Assembly (NCBI RefSeq): GCF_021462825.1
Contig: NZ_JAKEEB010000012.1
Location: 1-64,000, forward strand
DNA length: 64,000 nt
Source of the DNA: Streptomyces glomeratus
GTDB taxonomy: Bacteria; Actinomycetota; Actinomycetes; Streptomycetales; Streptomycetaceae
Direction of reading: 5' to 3'
Shown: positions 1-7,905 of the stretch, piece after piece
Numbering within the stretch: position 1 is the first letter of the stretch
Layout: each line of letters opens with the position of its first letter
Position numbers and translations under genes: made by a program
The notes under the pieces: generated by a model
What the model was told of the DNA's origin: nothing
The model's input: only the letters and a program-made list of their open reading frames with translations
The model's database searches: none

Positions 1-200
1 GCGATTCCGGGCTGGTAGCCGAGGGTGGAGAAGTAGTCGACGCCGGTCAGGCACATCACCCGCCACCAGCGCTGGCCTTTGTGCGCCGGTTCCGGCTGGG
101 CCTGCGGACCCTGGGTGGAGCCCTTGCTGCCCATGTCGGAGAGCCCCTCCAGCATCCACGCCCGCAATCGGCTCGCAGGGGGGTGTTCGGTGGTGGCCAT
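1..200 (-). CDS. APC-family permease, N-terminal part only (runs off the window)
   Basis: The reading frame starts at ATG 200 and leaves the window. An AGGAG ribosome site lies about 10 nt upstream. The visible 66 residues are a hydrophilic N-terminus followed by a WWRVMCLTGVDYFSTLGYQPG segment, a sequence I recognise from Streptomyces APC-superfamily permeases annotated as amino acid transporters. Only the first membrane region is reached, so the substrate cannot be read. Related APC proteins include potassium importers such as KimA. The neighbouring broken kdpE and the phased repeats at 313-382 make a potassium role conceivable, but that is inference. Confident as a real gene start, moderate for family. 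Confidence 0.6.
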   Translation of the reverse strand, partial: MATTEHPPASRLRAWMLEGLSDMGSKGSTQGPQAQPEPAHKGQRWWRVMCLTGVDYFSTLGYQPGI

Positions 201-312
201 CGGCGCGCTCTCCTGGGTACGTCTCGGTGACGGATTCGGCCATCACACGGACGGCCGCACCAGCGTATGCAGAGAGTGACGCCTGGGCCCACGAATGGCG
301 TCGACCATGGCG

Positions 313-382
313 TCAAGCTTCCGTTAAGAACGAATGCGCCGAAGTCAGCTCCGTATCAAACCGGCATCAAGTGCGCATCAAG
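313..382. promoter_or_regulatory. Phased 11-bp direct-repeat array, candidate OmpR/PhoB-type operator
   Basis: TCAAG-like pentamers recur at 11-bp steps: tcaag at 313, ttaag at 324, tcaaa at 356, tcaag at 367 and tcaag at 382-4 (378), with weaker members near 335 and 345. Direct repeats with an 11-bp period are the usual layout of binding sites for OmpR/PhoB-family response regulators. The array is about 110-180 bp upstream of the minus-strand permease and about 240 bp upstream of the kdpE remnant. The rest of 201-621 shows no gene I can support. Binding by KdpE is inference from proximity. Confidence 0.45.
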
Positions 383-621
383 ACCGCCAGGTCCGGGAGG
401 ACCGTCAGTGGGAGACCGGAGCGGAGGGCCGCCCCTCGGGAAACGAACACACAGCGTCACGCCGGGATTGTCGACCAGCACCTGCGGATCGAGCTCGACC
501 CCGCCCGCCGAAGGAGCAGCTCCTTCGCCCAGCGACGGTCGGACACCGTCCGGCCGGGCCCTTCCGCGGGCACGCCGGCCATCTCGTGTCGCGCGTCGTG
601 GAGGCCGGAAAGGCGCACACC

Positions 622-1108
622 CATGACCCGGGTGCTGGTGGTGGAGGACGAGCCCCGACTCGTACGGTCCCTCGTCGTCAACCGGCAGGCCCGCCACTGC
701 GAGTGGACGCGCCACCGACGGCGTCAGGGCCCTCGGCCTCGCCGTGGCCCATCGGCCCGATGTGGTGCTGCTCGATCTCGGGCCGCCCGGCATGGACGGC
801 GTAACGTCATCAAGACGCTGCGCGGCTGGATCCCGTGCCGATCCCGGTGCTGTCCGCCCGTCAGGCCTCCGGCGAGAAGGCCGCCGCCCTGGATGCCGGT
901 GGCGACGACCACATCAACAAGCCCCTCGCATGGACGAGTTGCCGGCCCGGCTGCGGGCCGCCGTCCGCCGCTCGCAGGAGTCGCCCCTCGCCCCCGGACG
1001 ATCCCGATCACGACCGATGACTTTCACCGTCGACCTGCAGGCCGGGAAAGCGGCACGCGACGGCCGCGACGTGCGGCTCACCCCGACCGAGTGGCACCTG
1101 ACCACGCC
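622..1108 (+). pseudogene. kdpE: Decayed kdpE response regulator with several frameshifts
   Basis: No single frame is open, but successive pieces match an OmpR/KdpE-type regulator in the right order. The receiver start MTRVLVVEDEPRLVR lies at 622-705. HRPDVVLLDLG with the phospho-acceptor Asp is near 740-800. VIKTLRGW is near 806-830, SARQASGEKAAALDAG near 837-925 and ends in the conserved Lys-Pro pair. MDELPARLRAAVRRS is near 930-983. The winged-helix opening, DGRDVRLTPTEWHL, is near 1050-1105. At least four frame changes are needed, and the C-terminal DNA-recognition part is missing. KdpE normally activates potassium-uptake genes under the KdpD kinase; this copy cannot make a working protein. 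Confidence in the identification is good. Confidence 0.75.
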
Positions 1109-1189
1109 GTCACCTTCGGTAACCTCACGTCCCGGTTACGGAACCCTCAACCTCTGGTGGCCGGGGAATGAGGGGGCGACGATGGGCTC

Positions 1190-1588
1190 ATGACTTTGGC
1201 CCAGCGCGCCCTGGAGCGACTCGAGGCCTGGCCCGACCTCACGGTGGAGCCGGCCAGTTGCGGAACGGGGCGGGCACTCCGCTCCGGGTACAGCGAGATC
1301 GTGCACATCCACACCGCGCACGAGGCGGACCTGCATCTGACCAGCGGAGCCCTGCAGCGCTTTTCCGGCGACCTCGCCGGGTCGACCGCCATCCGCATGG
1401 TCCCCGGCTCGCGCTGGGTGACCGTGCGCCTGGACTGCGACACCGATGTCGATCTGCTGCTGAGTCTGGTGAGCGTGGCTCTGCACGCCCACCAGAGCCG
1501 GCCCCCGTCCGAGAGCACTCCTGGCGAGGAGTGCAACTTCCGCCGTGTCACGGTGCTTCCGCGGGCACGGGAAGACGTCCACGGCTGA
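1190..1588 (+). CDS. Luciferase-domain (DUF5519) family protein
   Basis: 132 residues. It has the look of the actinobacterial DUF5519 or 'luciferase family' proteins: an N-terminal LAQRALERLEAWP helix, then a central IVHIHTAHEADLHLT segment, then GSRWVTVRLDCDTDVDLLL. The name comes from a domain found near some luciferases; no enzymatic role is established for the short versions. GAGGGGG lies about 13 nt before ATG 1190. Another ATG 8 nt earlier opens only a four-codon frame that overlaps the start. No operon partner is evident. It is probably cytoplasmic, as no signal or membrane segment is seen. Confidence 0.6.
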   Translation: MTLAQRALERLEAWPDLTVEPASCGTGRALRSGYSEIVHIHTAHEADLHLTSGALQRFSGDLAGSTAIRMVPGSRWVTVRLDCDTDVDLLLSLVSVALHAHQSRPPSESTPGEECNFRRVTVLPRAREDVHG

Positions 1589-1640
1589 ACCGCGGCACTG
1601 CCGTACGACGCCCGCCGTTCAGCGCGGAGTTCGGCACCCT

Positions 1641-2000
1641 CTAGGCGGACGGCGGACTCCCGCGCCCACCCGGCCTTCCCCGCGGCGAGGAGAAGTGCCG
1701 CAGAGGGCGCGGTGTGTGGACGCGGGGGCCGTAGCGCTCGTGGACGGCGCGTTCGGCCGCGTGCGCCCGGGCGGCGAGGCCGGGCGGCAGGGCGTGCACC
1801 CTGCTGCCGCCGCAGCCGGGGCAGACCGCGGCGGCCGACGGCGACTTGAGCACCCTGCCCCGCTCGTCGATGTACGCCTGTGACGTCAACCCGTCGCGGT
1901 CGGCGAAGACCACGACCCGGAAGACCGTGTCCCAGGTGCGCCCGCAGTCCCCGCAGACGTAGGTGAACGACTCGGAGACGGAGTGGGGATCGGCCGTCAT
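1641..2000 (-). CDS. Small zinc-ribbon protein
   Basis: 119 residues with two Cys pairs, CGDC near residue 16 and CPGC near residue 62, the layout of a four-cysteine zinc ribbon. Between them is a beta-rich stretch that ends in RVVVFADRDGLTSQAY. The C-terminus is Arg/Pro/Ser-rich and probably disordered. AAGGA sits 8 nt before ATG 2000. It follows the pyrophosphatase gene by 36 nt on the same strand, so the two are likely cotranscribed. Function is unknown; metal or nucleic-acid binding is all that can be proposed. Confidence 0.65.
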   Translation of the reverse strand: MTADPHSVSESFTYVCGDCGRTWDTVFRVVVFADRDGLTSQAYIDERGRVLKSPSAAAVCPGCGGSRVHALPPGLAARAHAAERAVHERYGPRVHTPRPLRHFSSPRGRPGGRGSPPSA

Positions 2001-2036
2001 GGTGCGGTCCTTCCTCGCTCGATCCCTGTCCGGCCG

Positions 2037-2519
2037 TCAGCCCTCGACGGCGCGCCGACGGGCGGCGTCGATCTCCGCGTACGCCTGTTCGCGTCCCTCC
2101 CAGTGGGAACCCTCGACCGACTTGCCTGGCTCCAGGTCCTTGTAGACCTCGAAGAAGTGGGTGATCTCCAGCCGGTCGAACTTGGGCACGTCGTCGATGT
2201 CCTGCAGCGAGGAGTAGCGCGGGTCGTGTGCCGGGACGCACAGGACCTTCTCGTCGGGTCCCTTCTCGTCCTTCATCACGAACATGCCGACGGCACGGCA
2301 CTCGATCACACAGCCCGGGAAGGTGGGGTCCCCGACCAGGACGAGGGCGTCGAGCGGGTCGCCGTCCCGGCCCAGGGTGTGGTCGATATAGCCGTAGTCG
2401 GCCGGGTACTTGGTGGACGTGAACAGCATCCGGTCCAGGCGGAGTCGGTCGAGCTCGTGGTCCATCTCGTACTTGTTCCGCGATCCCTGAGGGATCTCCA
2501 CGATCACGTCGAATTCCAC
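2037..2519 (-). CDS. ppa: Inorganic pyrophosphatase (family I)
   Basis: Hydrolyses diphosphate to two phosphates in the cytoplasm, pulling biosynthetic reactions forward. The 160 residues are normal for a bacterial family I enzyme. The N-terminal IPQGSRNKYEMD segment, YPADYGYI and the metal-binding acidic signature DGDPLDALV (about residues 52-60) are all present, as is a later DIDDVPKFD acidic patch. The start is GTG 2519, preceded by AAGGAGG. It appears to head a two-gene unit with the zinc-ribbon gene downstream. Confidence 0.95.
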   Translation of the reverse strand: MEFDVIVEIPQGSRNKYEMDHELDRLRLDRMLFTSTKYPADYGYIDHTLGRDGDPLDALVLVGDPTFPGCVIECRAVGMFVMKDEKGPDEKVLCVPAHDPRYSSLQDIDDVPKFDRLEITHFFEVYKDLEPGKSVEGSHWEGREQAYAEIDAARRRAVEG

Positions 2520-2837
2520 GACGGCCTCCTTGCCGGCCGGTCGGCGGGCCGGGGCGTGGGCCGGTGGCCGGGCGGCTGTAGCGGAGGCGGTCGCCCGATC
2601 CTCCGGCCGGCCCGTTCAGCTCGGATCCGTCCTTCCAGTCTGCCCCGTCCGCCCCGGACCCGGCATCCGGGCCGTCGGCCGGCCGTCCGGCCGCCGGATC
2701 CCCGGCCCGGAGGCGATGTCGTGTAGGAAACCGGACGTCGGGTACCCGCCGGCGCCGGCCGCCGCCGACGTCCTCACGACCGCACCACGCCGCACGGCCG
2801 AGTGGAGTACCTCACCGCGCGGGAGGAGGGTGGAACA

Positions 2838-3302
2838 GTGCCACGGATGCAGGAGGACGAGGCAGTGCGACGGTTCACGGATGCCCGCGTGGCGCGCCTC
2901 GCCACCGTGGACTCCGCGGGACGGCCCCATCTGGCCCCGGTGGTGTTCGCGCGGCGCGGCGACGACCGGATCGTCACGGCCGTCGACCGCAAGCCCAAGG
3001 TCTCCCACCGGCTGAGGCGGCTGCGCAACATCGCCGTCCACCCGGCCGTCTGCCTGCTGGCGGACGCGTACGACGAGGACTGGGAACGGCTGTGGTGGGT
3101 ACGGGCCGACGGAGACGCGCGGACGGTGCCGCCCCGCGCGCCCGCGGAGCAGGACCGGGAGGAGTACGAGGCGGCCATCGCCCTGCTGACGCGGAAGTAC
3201 CCCCAGTACCGCGAGGCGCCGCCGGACGGACCCGTGATCGTGGTCGCCGTCCGCCGCTGGACCGGCTGGCGCGCAGCTGACGAGCCCCACCCGGCCGGAT
3301 GA
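2838..3302 (+). CDS. PPOX-class F420-dependent oxidoreductase (TIGR03668-like)
   Basis: 154 residues from GTG 2838, chosen because GGGAGGAGGGT lies 6-7 nt upstream; the next in-frame ATG (2847) is too far from it. The split-barrel flavin/F420 fold is recognisable: ARLATVDSAGRPHLAPVVF near the N-terminus, then DRKPKVSHRLRRLRNI, then VCLLADAYDEDWERLWWVRADG. These proteins bind the deazaflavin F420 or a flavin and reduce small substrates; the substrate here is unknown. It is 67 nt upstream of the CBS gene on the same strand. Confidence 0.8.
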   Translation: MPRMQEDEAVRRFTDARVARLATVDSAGRPHLAPVVFARRGDDRIVTAVDRKPKVSHRLRRLRNIAVHPAVCLLADAYDEDWERLWWVRADGDARTVPPRAPAEQDREEYEAAIALLTRKYPQYREAPPDGPVIVVAVRRWTGWRAADEPHPAG

Positions 3303-3329
3303 CGAGCCGGGCGAGACTCCGGCCGGGCC

Positions 3330-3356
3330 CGAGACGACCGAGACGACCGAGACGAT
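3330..3356. repeat. Three tandem 9-bp units between two genes
   Basis: The unit cgagacgac occurs twice, then cgagacgat, filling the short gap before the CBS gene ribosome site. It looks like slippage in a GC-rich spacer; no binding role is evident. Confidence 0.6.
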
Positions 3357-3369
3357 CCCGGAGGTTCCC

Positions 3370-3795
3370 ATGACCAGGCAGGTACGTGACGTGATGTCCC
3401 GAGGCGCGGTTGCCGTCGAGCCCATGACCCCGGTGGCCAGGGTGGCCCGCCTGATGCGCGAACAGGACGTCGGTGACGTCCTGGTGACGTACGACCGTGA
3501 TCTGTTCGGCGTCCTCACCGACCGCGACATCGTGGTCCGGGCGATGGCCGGGGACCGCGACCCGAACACCGTGACCGCGGGCTCGGTGTGCACCCGGCCG
3601 CCCGTGATCACGCTCTCGCCCGACGACACCACCGATCACGCGGTCGAGCTGATGCGCCGCCACGCCGTGCGCAGGCTCCCCGTGGTCGAGAGCGGCGGGT
3701 GCCCGGTCGGCATCGTCAGCCTGGGCGACCTCGCCGCCTCGGAGGACCCGCGGTCCGCCCTCGCGGACATCAGCACGGCCGACCCCAATCGATGA
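3370..3795 (+). CDS. Two-CBS-domain protein
   Basis: 141 residues made almost entirely of a CBS pair: domain one about residues 8-60 (DVMSRGAVAVEPMTPV ... GVLTDRDIVVRA) and domain two about residues 72-130 (VCTRPPVITLSPDDTT ... GIVSLGDLA). Stand-alone CBS pairs usually bind adenosyl nucleotides and sense energy state; in Streptomyces they are often near stress genes. GGAGG lies 6 nt before the ATG. No attached catalytic domain. Possibly cotranscribed with the preceding PPOX gene. Confidence 0.88.
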   Translation: MTRQVRDVMSRGAVAVEPMTPVARVARLMREQDVGDVLVTYDRDLFGVLTDRDIVVRAMAGDRDPNTVTAGSVCTRPPVITLSPDDTTDHAVELMRRHAVRRLPVVESGGCPVGIVSLGDLAASEDPRSALADISTADPNR

Positions 3796-3805
3796 GGCCG
3801 GGACC

Positions 3806-4096
3806 TCACAGCCGGGTGTCGGGTCCCGTCCGCTCGTCCACCGCGGCAGTACGGTGTGCCCGGGACCGCCGCGAGCCGTACCGGTGCGTCGCCGCGGTCA
3901 GCGCGGTGGCCAGGCCCAGGCAGAACAGCAGTGCCAGGGCGAGCCCGGAGGCGAATATCGCGAGGGTGCTCATGGTCACGATGGGATTGTCGAGCACGGA
4001 CACGGTGTAGTCGGGGCCACCGGACAGGTTGCCCGCGATCGCCAGACCGGTGAAGGCGGCGGTGGCCGCGAGAAGGAGCAGTCCGAGGAACAGCAT
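3806..4096 (-). CDS. Small membrane protein with two predicted helices
   Basis: About 96 residues. The start is placed at ATG 4096 because GAGGAG ends 9 nt upstream; another ATG at 4105 directly abuts that sequence. Helix one is MLFLGLLLLAATAAFTGLAI and helix two is about residues 42-68. A short loop lies between them and an Arg-rich tail follows (HRYGSRRSRAHR), which should face the cytoplasm. The layout resembles LapA-type small membrane proteins, but I cannot assign a family. It is convergent with the CBS gene. Confidence 0.6.
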   Translation of the reverse strand: MLFLGLLLLAATAAFTGLAIAGNLSGGPDYTVSVLDNPIVTMSTLAIFASGLALALLFCLGLATALTAATHRYGSRRSRAHRTAAVDERTGPDTRL

Positions 4097-4240
4097 CCGA
4101 GTCATCTCCTCAGGGAGTTTCCGGCATGCCCCGAGTACCCGCCCCGGCGACACCGAGACAGCGGTGATGCAGTTCGCGGCCCCCGTGCACGCGCCCGGGG
4201 ACATTCGGCCGCCGTCGAGCCCTGACGGTGGCCGCGGGGC

Positions 4241-5494
4241 TCACAGCGGAGTGTGGCCTGCTGTCAGGAGATAGGTGCCGTAGGCCACGGAGGCGGCGGC
4301 GAGGCTGGCCCCGACCAGCACGGCCTGCTTCGGCCGCAGCCGCCAGCTGCGCGCGAGCCCGCGCGCGAGCGGAATCAGCAGAGGGAACGCGGGCAGCAGG
4401 AAGCGCGGCTTCGACGCGTACGGGCCCGAGCCGCCGACCGTGATCAGCAGCAGCACTCCGGCGTACACGATCAGCGCCAGGGGGGCGCCGTCGAGGCAGA
4501 GCAGGCAGAACAGCAGCACGGCCGCCACGACGATCACCAGCGCCAGCGGGTAGACGGCCCGGCCGCCGTGCTCGAGCAGCGACTTGAGGAAGTGCAGGGA
4601 GCCGACGCCGAAGTCGAAGCGGGAGTCCCAGGCGCGCTGCACGGTGAAGTAGCCGCCGAACAGATCACCCGTTTGGGCGCCCACCCACAGCACGAAGCCC
4701 ACCCAGCCGAGGGGTGCGATCGCGGTGCCGACCCACAGGCCGGCGGGCACCCGGCCGCGCCGCCTGACGATCTCCTGGATGGCCACGGCGCCCACGGCCG
4801 CGGCCACGGCGAACCCCGTGGGCCGGGACAGGCCCGCCAGGGCGGCGAGCGCGCCCGCCCACAGCCAGCGACGCCTGAGCACGGCGTACAGGGACCAGGC
4901 GGCGAGAGCGGTGAGCAGGGGCTCCGTATAGGCGATGTCCAGGACCACGGAGTGGGGCAGGGCTGCCCACACACCGACGAGTGCGGTGGCGACCGCTCGG
5001 CCGTACAGGTGATGGCCGATCGTGTAGATGCCGTACGCGGCCACCACCGCGGCGCTCCAGGCGATCAGTATGGCGGCGGCGCCCGGAGTGATGGGCAGGA
5101 CGGTGTACACGGCTCGGGTGAGCGCTGGATACAGGGGGAAGAACGCCCAGTCGCGCTGCACGGCACCGGTGGAGGCGAGGACGTGGGTCTGGGTGCCGTA
5201 GCCGTGCTGGGCTATGTGCAGATACCAGCGGGAGTCCCATGAGTGGGCCAGGCCCTTGAGCAGTGGGTGGCCCATGGTGCGGTTCGCGACGGCGATCGCA
5301 GCGAGACCGGTGAGACGTATGACGGCGAACAGGGCAAGGGCCGGTGCAGCACCGGGCAGGAGCCGGACTCGGAAGGGAAGGCGGACGCGACGGTCTGTGC
5401 CCTCGGCCTGTTCGGCAGCGGGGGCGGGCGAGAGTGCGCTCACACCTTGACCCTGCGTTATCGGCGTACGGTCCGCAACGTGAGGTTTGGCCAT
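4241..5494 (-). CDS. PIG-V-like membrane mannosyltransferase
   Basis: 417 residues with many hydrophobic helices. The PIG-V/GT-C signatures are visible: SWDSRWYLHIAQHGYG (about residues 85-100) followed by DWAFFPLYPALT (about 115-126). These enzymes use polyprenyl-phosphate mannose to mannosylate lipids or proteins on the outer face of the membrane. The acceptor here is unknown. The N-terminal start is uncertain: ATG 5494 has no clear ribosome site, while GTG 5443 has CAGGG about 6-10 nt upstream. Stand-alone gene, divergent from the HAD phosphatase. Confidence 0.8.
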   Translation of the reverse strand: MAKPHVADRTPITQGQGVSALSPAPAAEQAEGTDRRVRLPFRVRLLPGAAPALALFAVIRLTGLAAIAVANRTMGHPLLKGLAHSWDSRWYLHIAQHGYGTQTHVLASTGAVQRDWAFFPLYPALTRAVYTVLPITPGAAAILIAWSAAVVAAYGIYTIGHHLYGRAVATALVGVWAALPHSVVLDIAYTEPLLTALAAWSLYAVLRRRWLWAGALAALAGLSRPTGFAVAAAVGAVAIQEIVRRRGRVPAGLWVGTAIAPLGWVGFVLWVGAQTGDLFGGYFTVQRAWDSRFDFGVGSLHFLKSLLEHGGRAVYPLALVIVVAAVLLFCLLCLDGAPLALIVYAGVLLLITVGGSGPYASKPRFLLPAFPLLIPLARGLARSWRLRPKQAVLVGASLAAASVAYGTYLLTAGHTPL

Positions 5495-5646
5495 GGTTGG
5501 GTCATATACCAGTGCTCTACGAGAATCTGTCGTGACTCAGTGCTGAACTCGGTGAGTGAGCCCGCCCCGAGCAACCATGTCCGCTTCTGACCCGTCCGGG
5601 TCAGGTCGCCGCCCGGGCGCCACCGCCGTCTCCGTAGAGTGGCCGG

Positions 5647-6135
5647 GTGACGAACAGCAGTAGGCCGGTCGCCGTCTTCGACATCGACAACACCCTTGCC
5701 GACACCGCGCACCGGCAGCGTTTCCTGGAGCGGAAACCGCGTGACTGGGAGGCGTTCTTCGCGGCCGCGCCGCAGGATCCGCCGCTGGCCGAGGGAATCG
5801 CGCTCGCGCTGCGGACCGCCGAGGAGTGCGAGCTCTTCTATCTGACCGGACGGCCCGCGCGCTGCCGGCGCGACACACTCGACTGGCTCGCCGCTCAGGG
5901 GCTGCCCGAGGGGCGGGTGTCCATGCGGGCCGACGGCGACCGCAGGCCCGCTCGCGTCACCAAGCTGGAACTCCTCCGCGAGCTGGCCCTGGGCCGAGAG
6001 ATCCGTATGCTCGTCGACGACGACGAACTCGTGTGCCAGGCGGCCGAACAGGCCGGATTCACCGTCGTACGCGCCCGCTGGACATCCCCCTCCGCCGCCC
6101 TGATGGATGCGCAGGAGCGGGAAGGGCGCACCTGA
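5647..6135 (+). CDS. HAD-superfamily phosphatase (polynucleotide-kinase 3'-phosphatase-like)
   Basis: 162 residues from GTG 5647. HAD motif I is FDIDNTLAD (nucleophile Asp and acid Asp), motif II is FYLTGRP, and motif III/IV is an Arg-Lys region followed by MLVDDDE. There is no large cap domain, which is typical of the acid phosphatase or PNKP-phosphatase branch. The substrate is unknown. The start lacks a strong ribosome site. Its 3' end is 11 nt from the convergent dodecin gene. Confidence 0.82.
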   Translation: MTNSSRPVAVFDIDNTLADTAHRQRFLERKPRDWEAFFAAAPQDPPLAEGIALALRTAEECELFYLTGRPARCRRDTLDWLAAQGLPEGRVSMRADGDRRPARVTKLELLRELALGREIRMLVDDDELVCQAAEQAGFTVVRARWTSPSAALMDAQEREGRT

Positions 6136-6146
6136 GAGCGGCCCGG

Positions 6147-6362
6147 CTACTCGCCGTCCTCCAGGCGGAATCCCACCTTCAGGCCGACCTGGTAGTGCTC
6201 GATCTGCCCGTTCTCGATCCGGCCCCTGACCTGTGTGACCTCGAACCAGTCCAGATTGCGCAGGGTCTGCGAGGCGCGGGCGATGGCATTGCGTACGGCC
6301 TGGTCGACGCCCTCGGGCGAGCTGCCGACGATCTCGGTGACCCGGTAGGTGTGGTCGGTCAT
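6147..6362 (-). CDS. Dodecin, flavin-binding storage protein
   Basis: 71 residues, the usual dodecin length. The beta-alpha-beta-beta pattern is seen in YRVTEIVGSSPEGVDQAV, then NLDWFEVTQVRGRIENG and YQVGLKVGFRLE. The Trp of DWFEV stacks on the flavin in this family. Dodecamers store FMN, FAD or riboflavin and quench their photochemistry. ATG 6362 is preceded by AGGAG at 7 nt. Confidence 0.93.
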   Translation of the reverse strand: MTDHTYRVTEIVGSSPEGVDQAVRNAIARASQTLRNLDWFEVTQVRGRIENGQIEHYQVGLKVGFRLEDGE

Positions 6363-6461
6363 ACGGGTGCTCCTCTCGGCGCGGCGGGTGTCCCACGTCC
6401 CTCCACCGTGCCGTACGGGGCGGTGGTCCGCGAGACATCGGCCGTCCCCTTGACCCGGGCA

Positions 6462-6475
6462 TTGGTCCATACCAA
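6462..6475. promoter_or_regulatory. dre-like palindrome, candidate DasR operator
   Basis: TTGGTCCATACCAA is a perfect inverted repeat (5-4-5). Extended to 16 nt it agrees with the DasR-responsive element ACTGGTCTAGACCAGT at 11 positions, including the TGGTC and ACCA half-sites. It is centred about 92 bp upstream of the sugar-binding lipoprotein start and about 107 bp from the divergent dodecin start. DasR is the GntR-family aminosugar regulator of Streptomyces. The site is seen; DasR binding is inference. Confidence 0.55.
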
Positions 6476-6560
6476 AATCCCGGAGCACCCGTACGAGCTC
6501 CTCGCTCGTCCCCCCACGTCGGGCCCCCTCCCTTGTCCGCAAGGCAGAACAGGACCCTCC

Positions 6561-7814
6561 GTGAGACGTCTCCTCGCCCTCGTATGCGTGTCCGCCTTAC
6601 TCCTCGCCGCGTGCGGAGTCCTGCCCGGCGGCGGGACCGAACGCCGGACCGTGACCGTTTGGCTGATGAAGGACAGCGCGTCGGCCGCCTTCCTCGACCG
6701 GTTCACCCGCGACTTCCAGCGAACCCACGGCGATCTGCGCCTCGACATCCGCATCCAGCAGTGGACCGGGATCGGAGCCAAGGTCCAGGCGGCTCTGGAG
6801 CGCACCGGCGGCGGCGGTCCCGACGTCATCGAGATCGGCAACACCCAGGTCGCACAGTACGTGGACCGGGGCGGACTGCTCGACCTGACGCTGGAGTCGA
6901 TGCGCGACTGGGGCATGGACGACTGGCTGCCGGGCCTCGCCCAGCCGGGCAGCTTCGCCGGACACCAGTACGGGATTCCCTGGTACGCGGCCAATCGCGT
7001 CGTCATCTACCGCAAGGACCTCTTCGCCCGGGCCGGCATCACCGAGCCGCCCAGGACGCGTGCGCAGTGGCTCGTGGACACGGCGAAACTCGACTCCCGT
7101 GGCAACCAGGGGATCTACCTGGCCGGGCAGGACTGGTACACCCTCTCCGGATTCATCTGGGACGAGGGCGGCGACCTCGCCCGGCAGACGTCGGCCGGCA
7201 CCTGGGAGGGCACACTCGACACGCCCGCCGCGCTGCGCGGCATGGACTTCTACCGACGGCTCCAGACGCTGGGCTCCGGCCCCGTGGGCGCCGACGAGGA
7301 ACACCCGCCGCAGGCCGGTGTGTTCGCCGGGGGGCACGTCGCGCAGATCGTGGCCGTTCCCGGGCTCACCCAGGCCGTGGTGCAGCGGAACCCCGAACTG
7401 AAGGACCGGCTGGGGTACTTCCCCCTTCCGGGCAGGACGGCCGCGAGACCCTGCGCGGTCTTCACCGGCGGCTCCGACCTCGTGATCCCGAAGAACACCG
7501 ACGACCGGCGCGGTGCCACCGCCGTCGTCGCCGCGCTCGCCGGCACCACCTGGCAGACCGATCTGGCCCGCACGATGAAGTACGTACCCAACAAGACCAC
7601 GCTCGCGGACGCGGTTGCGGGCGAGGAGGGCGTCGCGGCCATGGCGGCGGGCGCCGCACACGGCCGGGCGACACCCGCCGCGCCCGCCTGGGCGGCGGTC
7701 GAGGCGGACAACCCGATCAAGACCTGGATGACCAGGGTGCTCCGGGGCGCGGACCCGGCGACCGAGGCGACCCGCGCCTCACACCGCATCACACAGACCC
7801 TCGCCGGCGGATGA
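6561..7814 (+). CDS. ABC-transporter sugar-binding lipoprotein (family 1), orphan, with TTA codon
   Basis: 417 residues from GTG 6561. A signal peptide ends in the lipobox LLAAC, so the mature protein should be lipid-anchored on the outer membrane face. The body has the family 1 solute-binding pattern: TVTVWLMKDS, PDVIEIGNTQVAQYVDRGGLLDL, YGIPWYAANRVVIYRKDLF. These deliver sugars to a MalFG-type permease, but no permease or ATPase gene is next to it. Codon 13 is the rare TTA (6597-6599), read in Streptomyces by the developmental bldA tRNA. With the dre-like site upstream, this suggests control by aminosugar supply and development. The exact sugar is unknown. Confidence 0.88.
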   Translation: MRRLLALVCVSALLLAACGVLPGGGTERRTVTVWLMKDSASAAFLDRFTRDFQRTHGDLRLDIRIQQWTGIGAKVQAALERTGGGGPDVIEIGNTQVAQYVDRGGLLDLTLESMRDWGMDDWLPGLAQPGSFAGHQYGIPWYAANRVVIYRKDLFARAGITEPPRTRAQWLVDTAKLDSRGNQGIYLAGQDWYTLSGFIWDEGGDLARQTSAGTWEGTLDTPAALRGMDFYRRLQTLGSGPVGADEEHPPQAGVFAGGHVAQIVAVPGLTQAVVQRNPELKDRLGYFPLPGRTAARPCAVFTGGSDLVIPKNTDDRRGATAVVAALAGTTWQTDLARTMKYVPNKTTLADAVAGEEGVAAMAAGAAHGRATPAAPAWAAVEADNPIKTWMTRVLRGADPATEATRASHRITQTLAGG

Positions 7815-7857
7815 CCGCCACGGCGCGGGCGGAACGGACCCTGGGGTCCGGCGGCGC

Positions 7858-7887
7858 GCCCGTGCCCCGCCAGACCGGGGCACGGGC
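7858..7887. terminator. Bidirectional hairpin terminator
   Basis: gcccgtgccccg and cggggcacgggc form a perfect 12-bp stem around a 6-nt loop, placed between the convergent binding-protein gene and egtD. There is no strong T-run, as is usual in GC-rich genomes. Confidence 0.7.
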
Positions 7888-7905
7888 CTCTCTGCTGTGC
7901 CGCTG

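Noticed and set aside
381..621. Possible kdpD remnant before kdpE
   Set aside because: No frame gave convincing kinase motifs such as the N, G1 or G2 boxes.
227..1171. Long plus-strand open frame of 314 codons
   Set aside because: Arg/Pro-rich, no ribosome site. The same DNA encodes ordered kdpE fragments in other frames.
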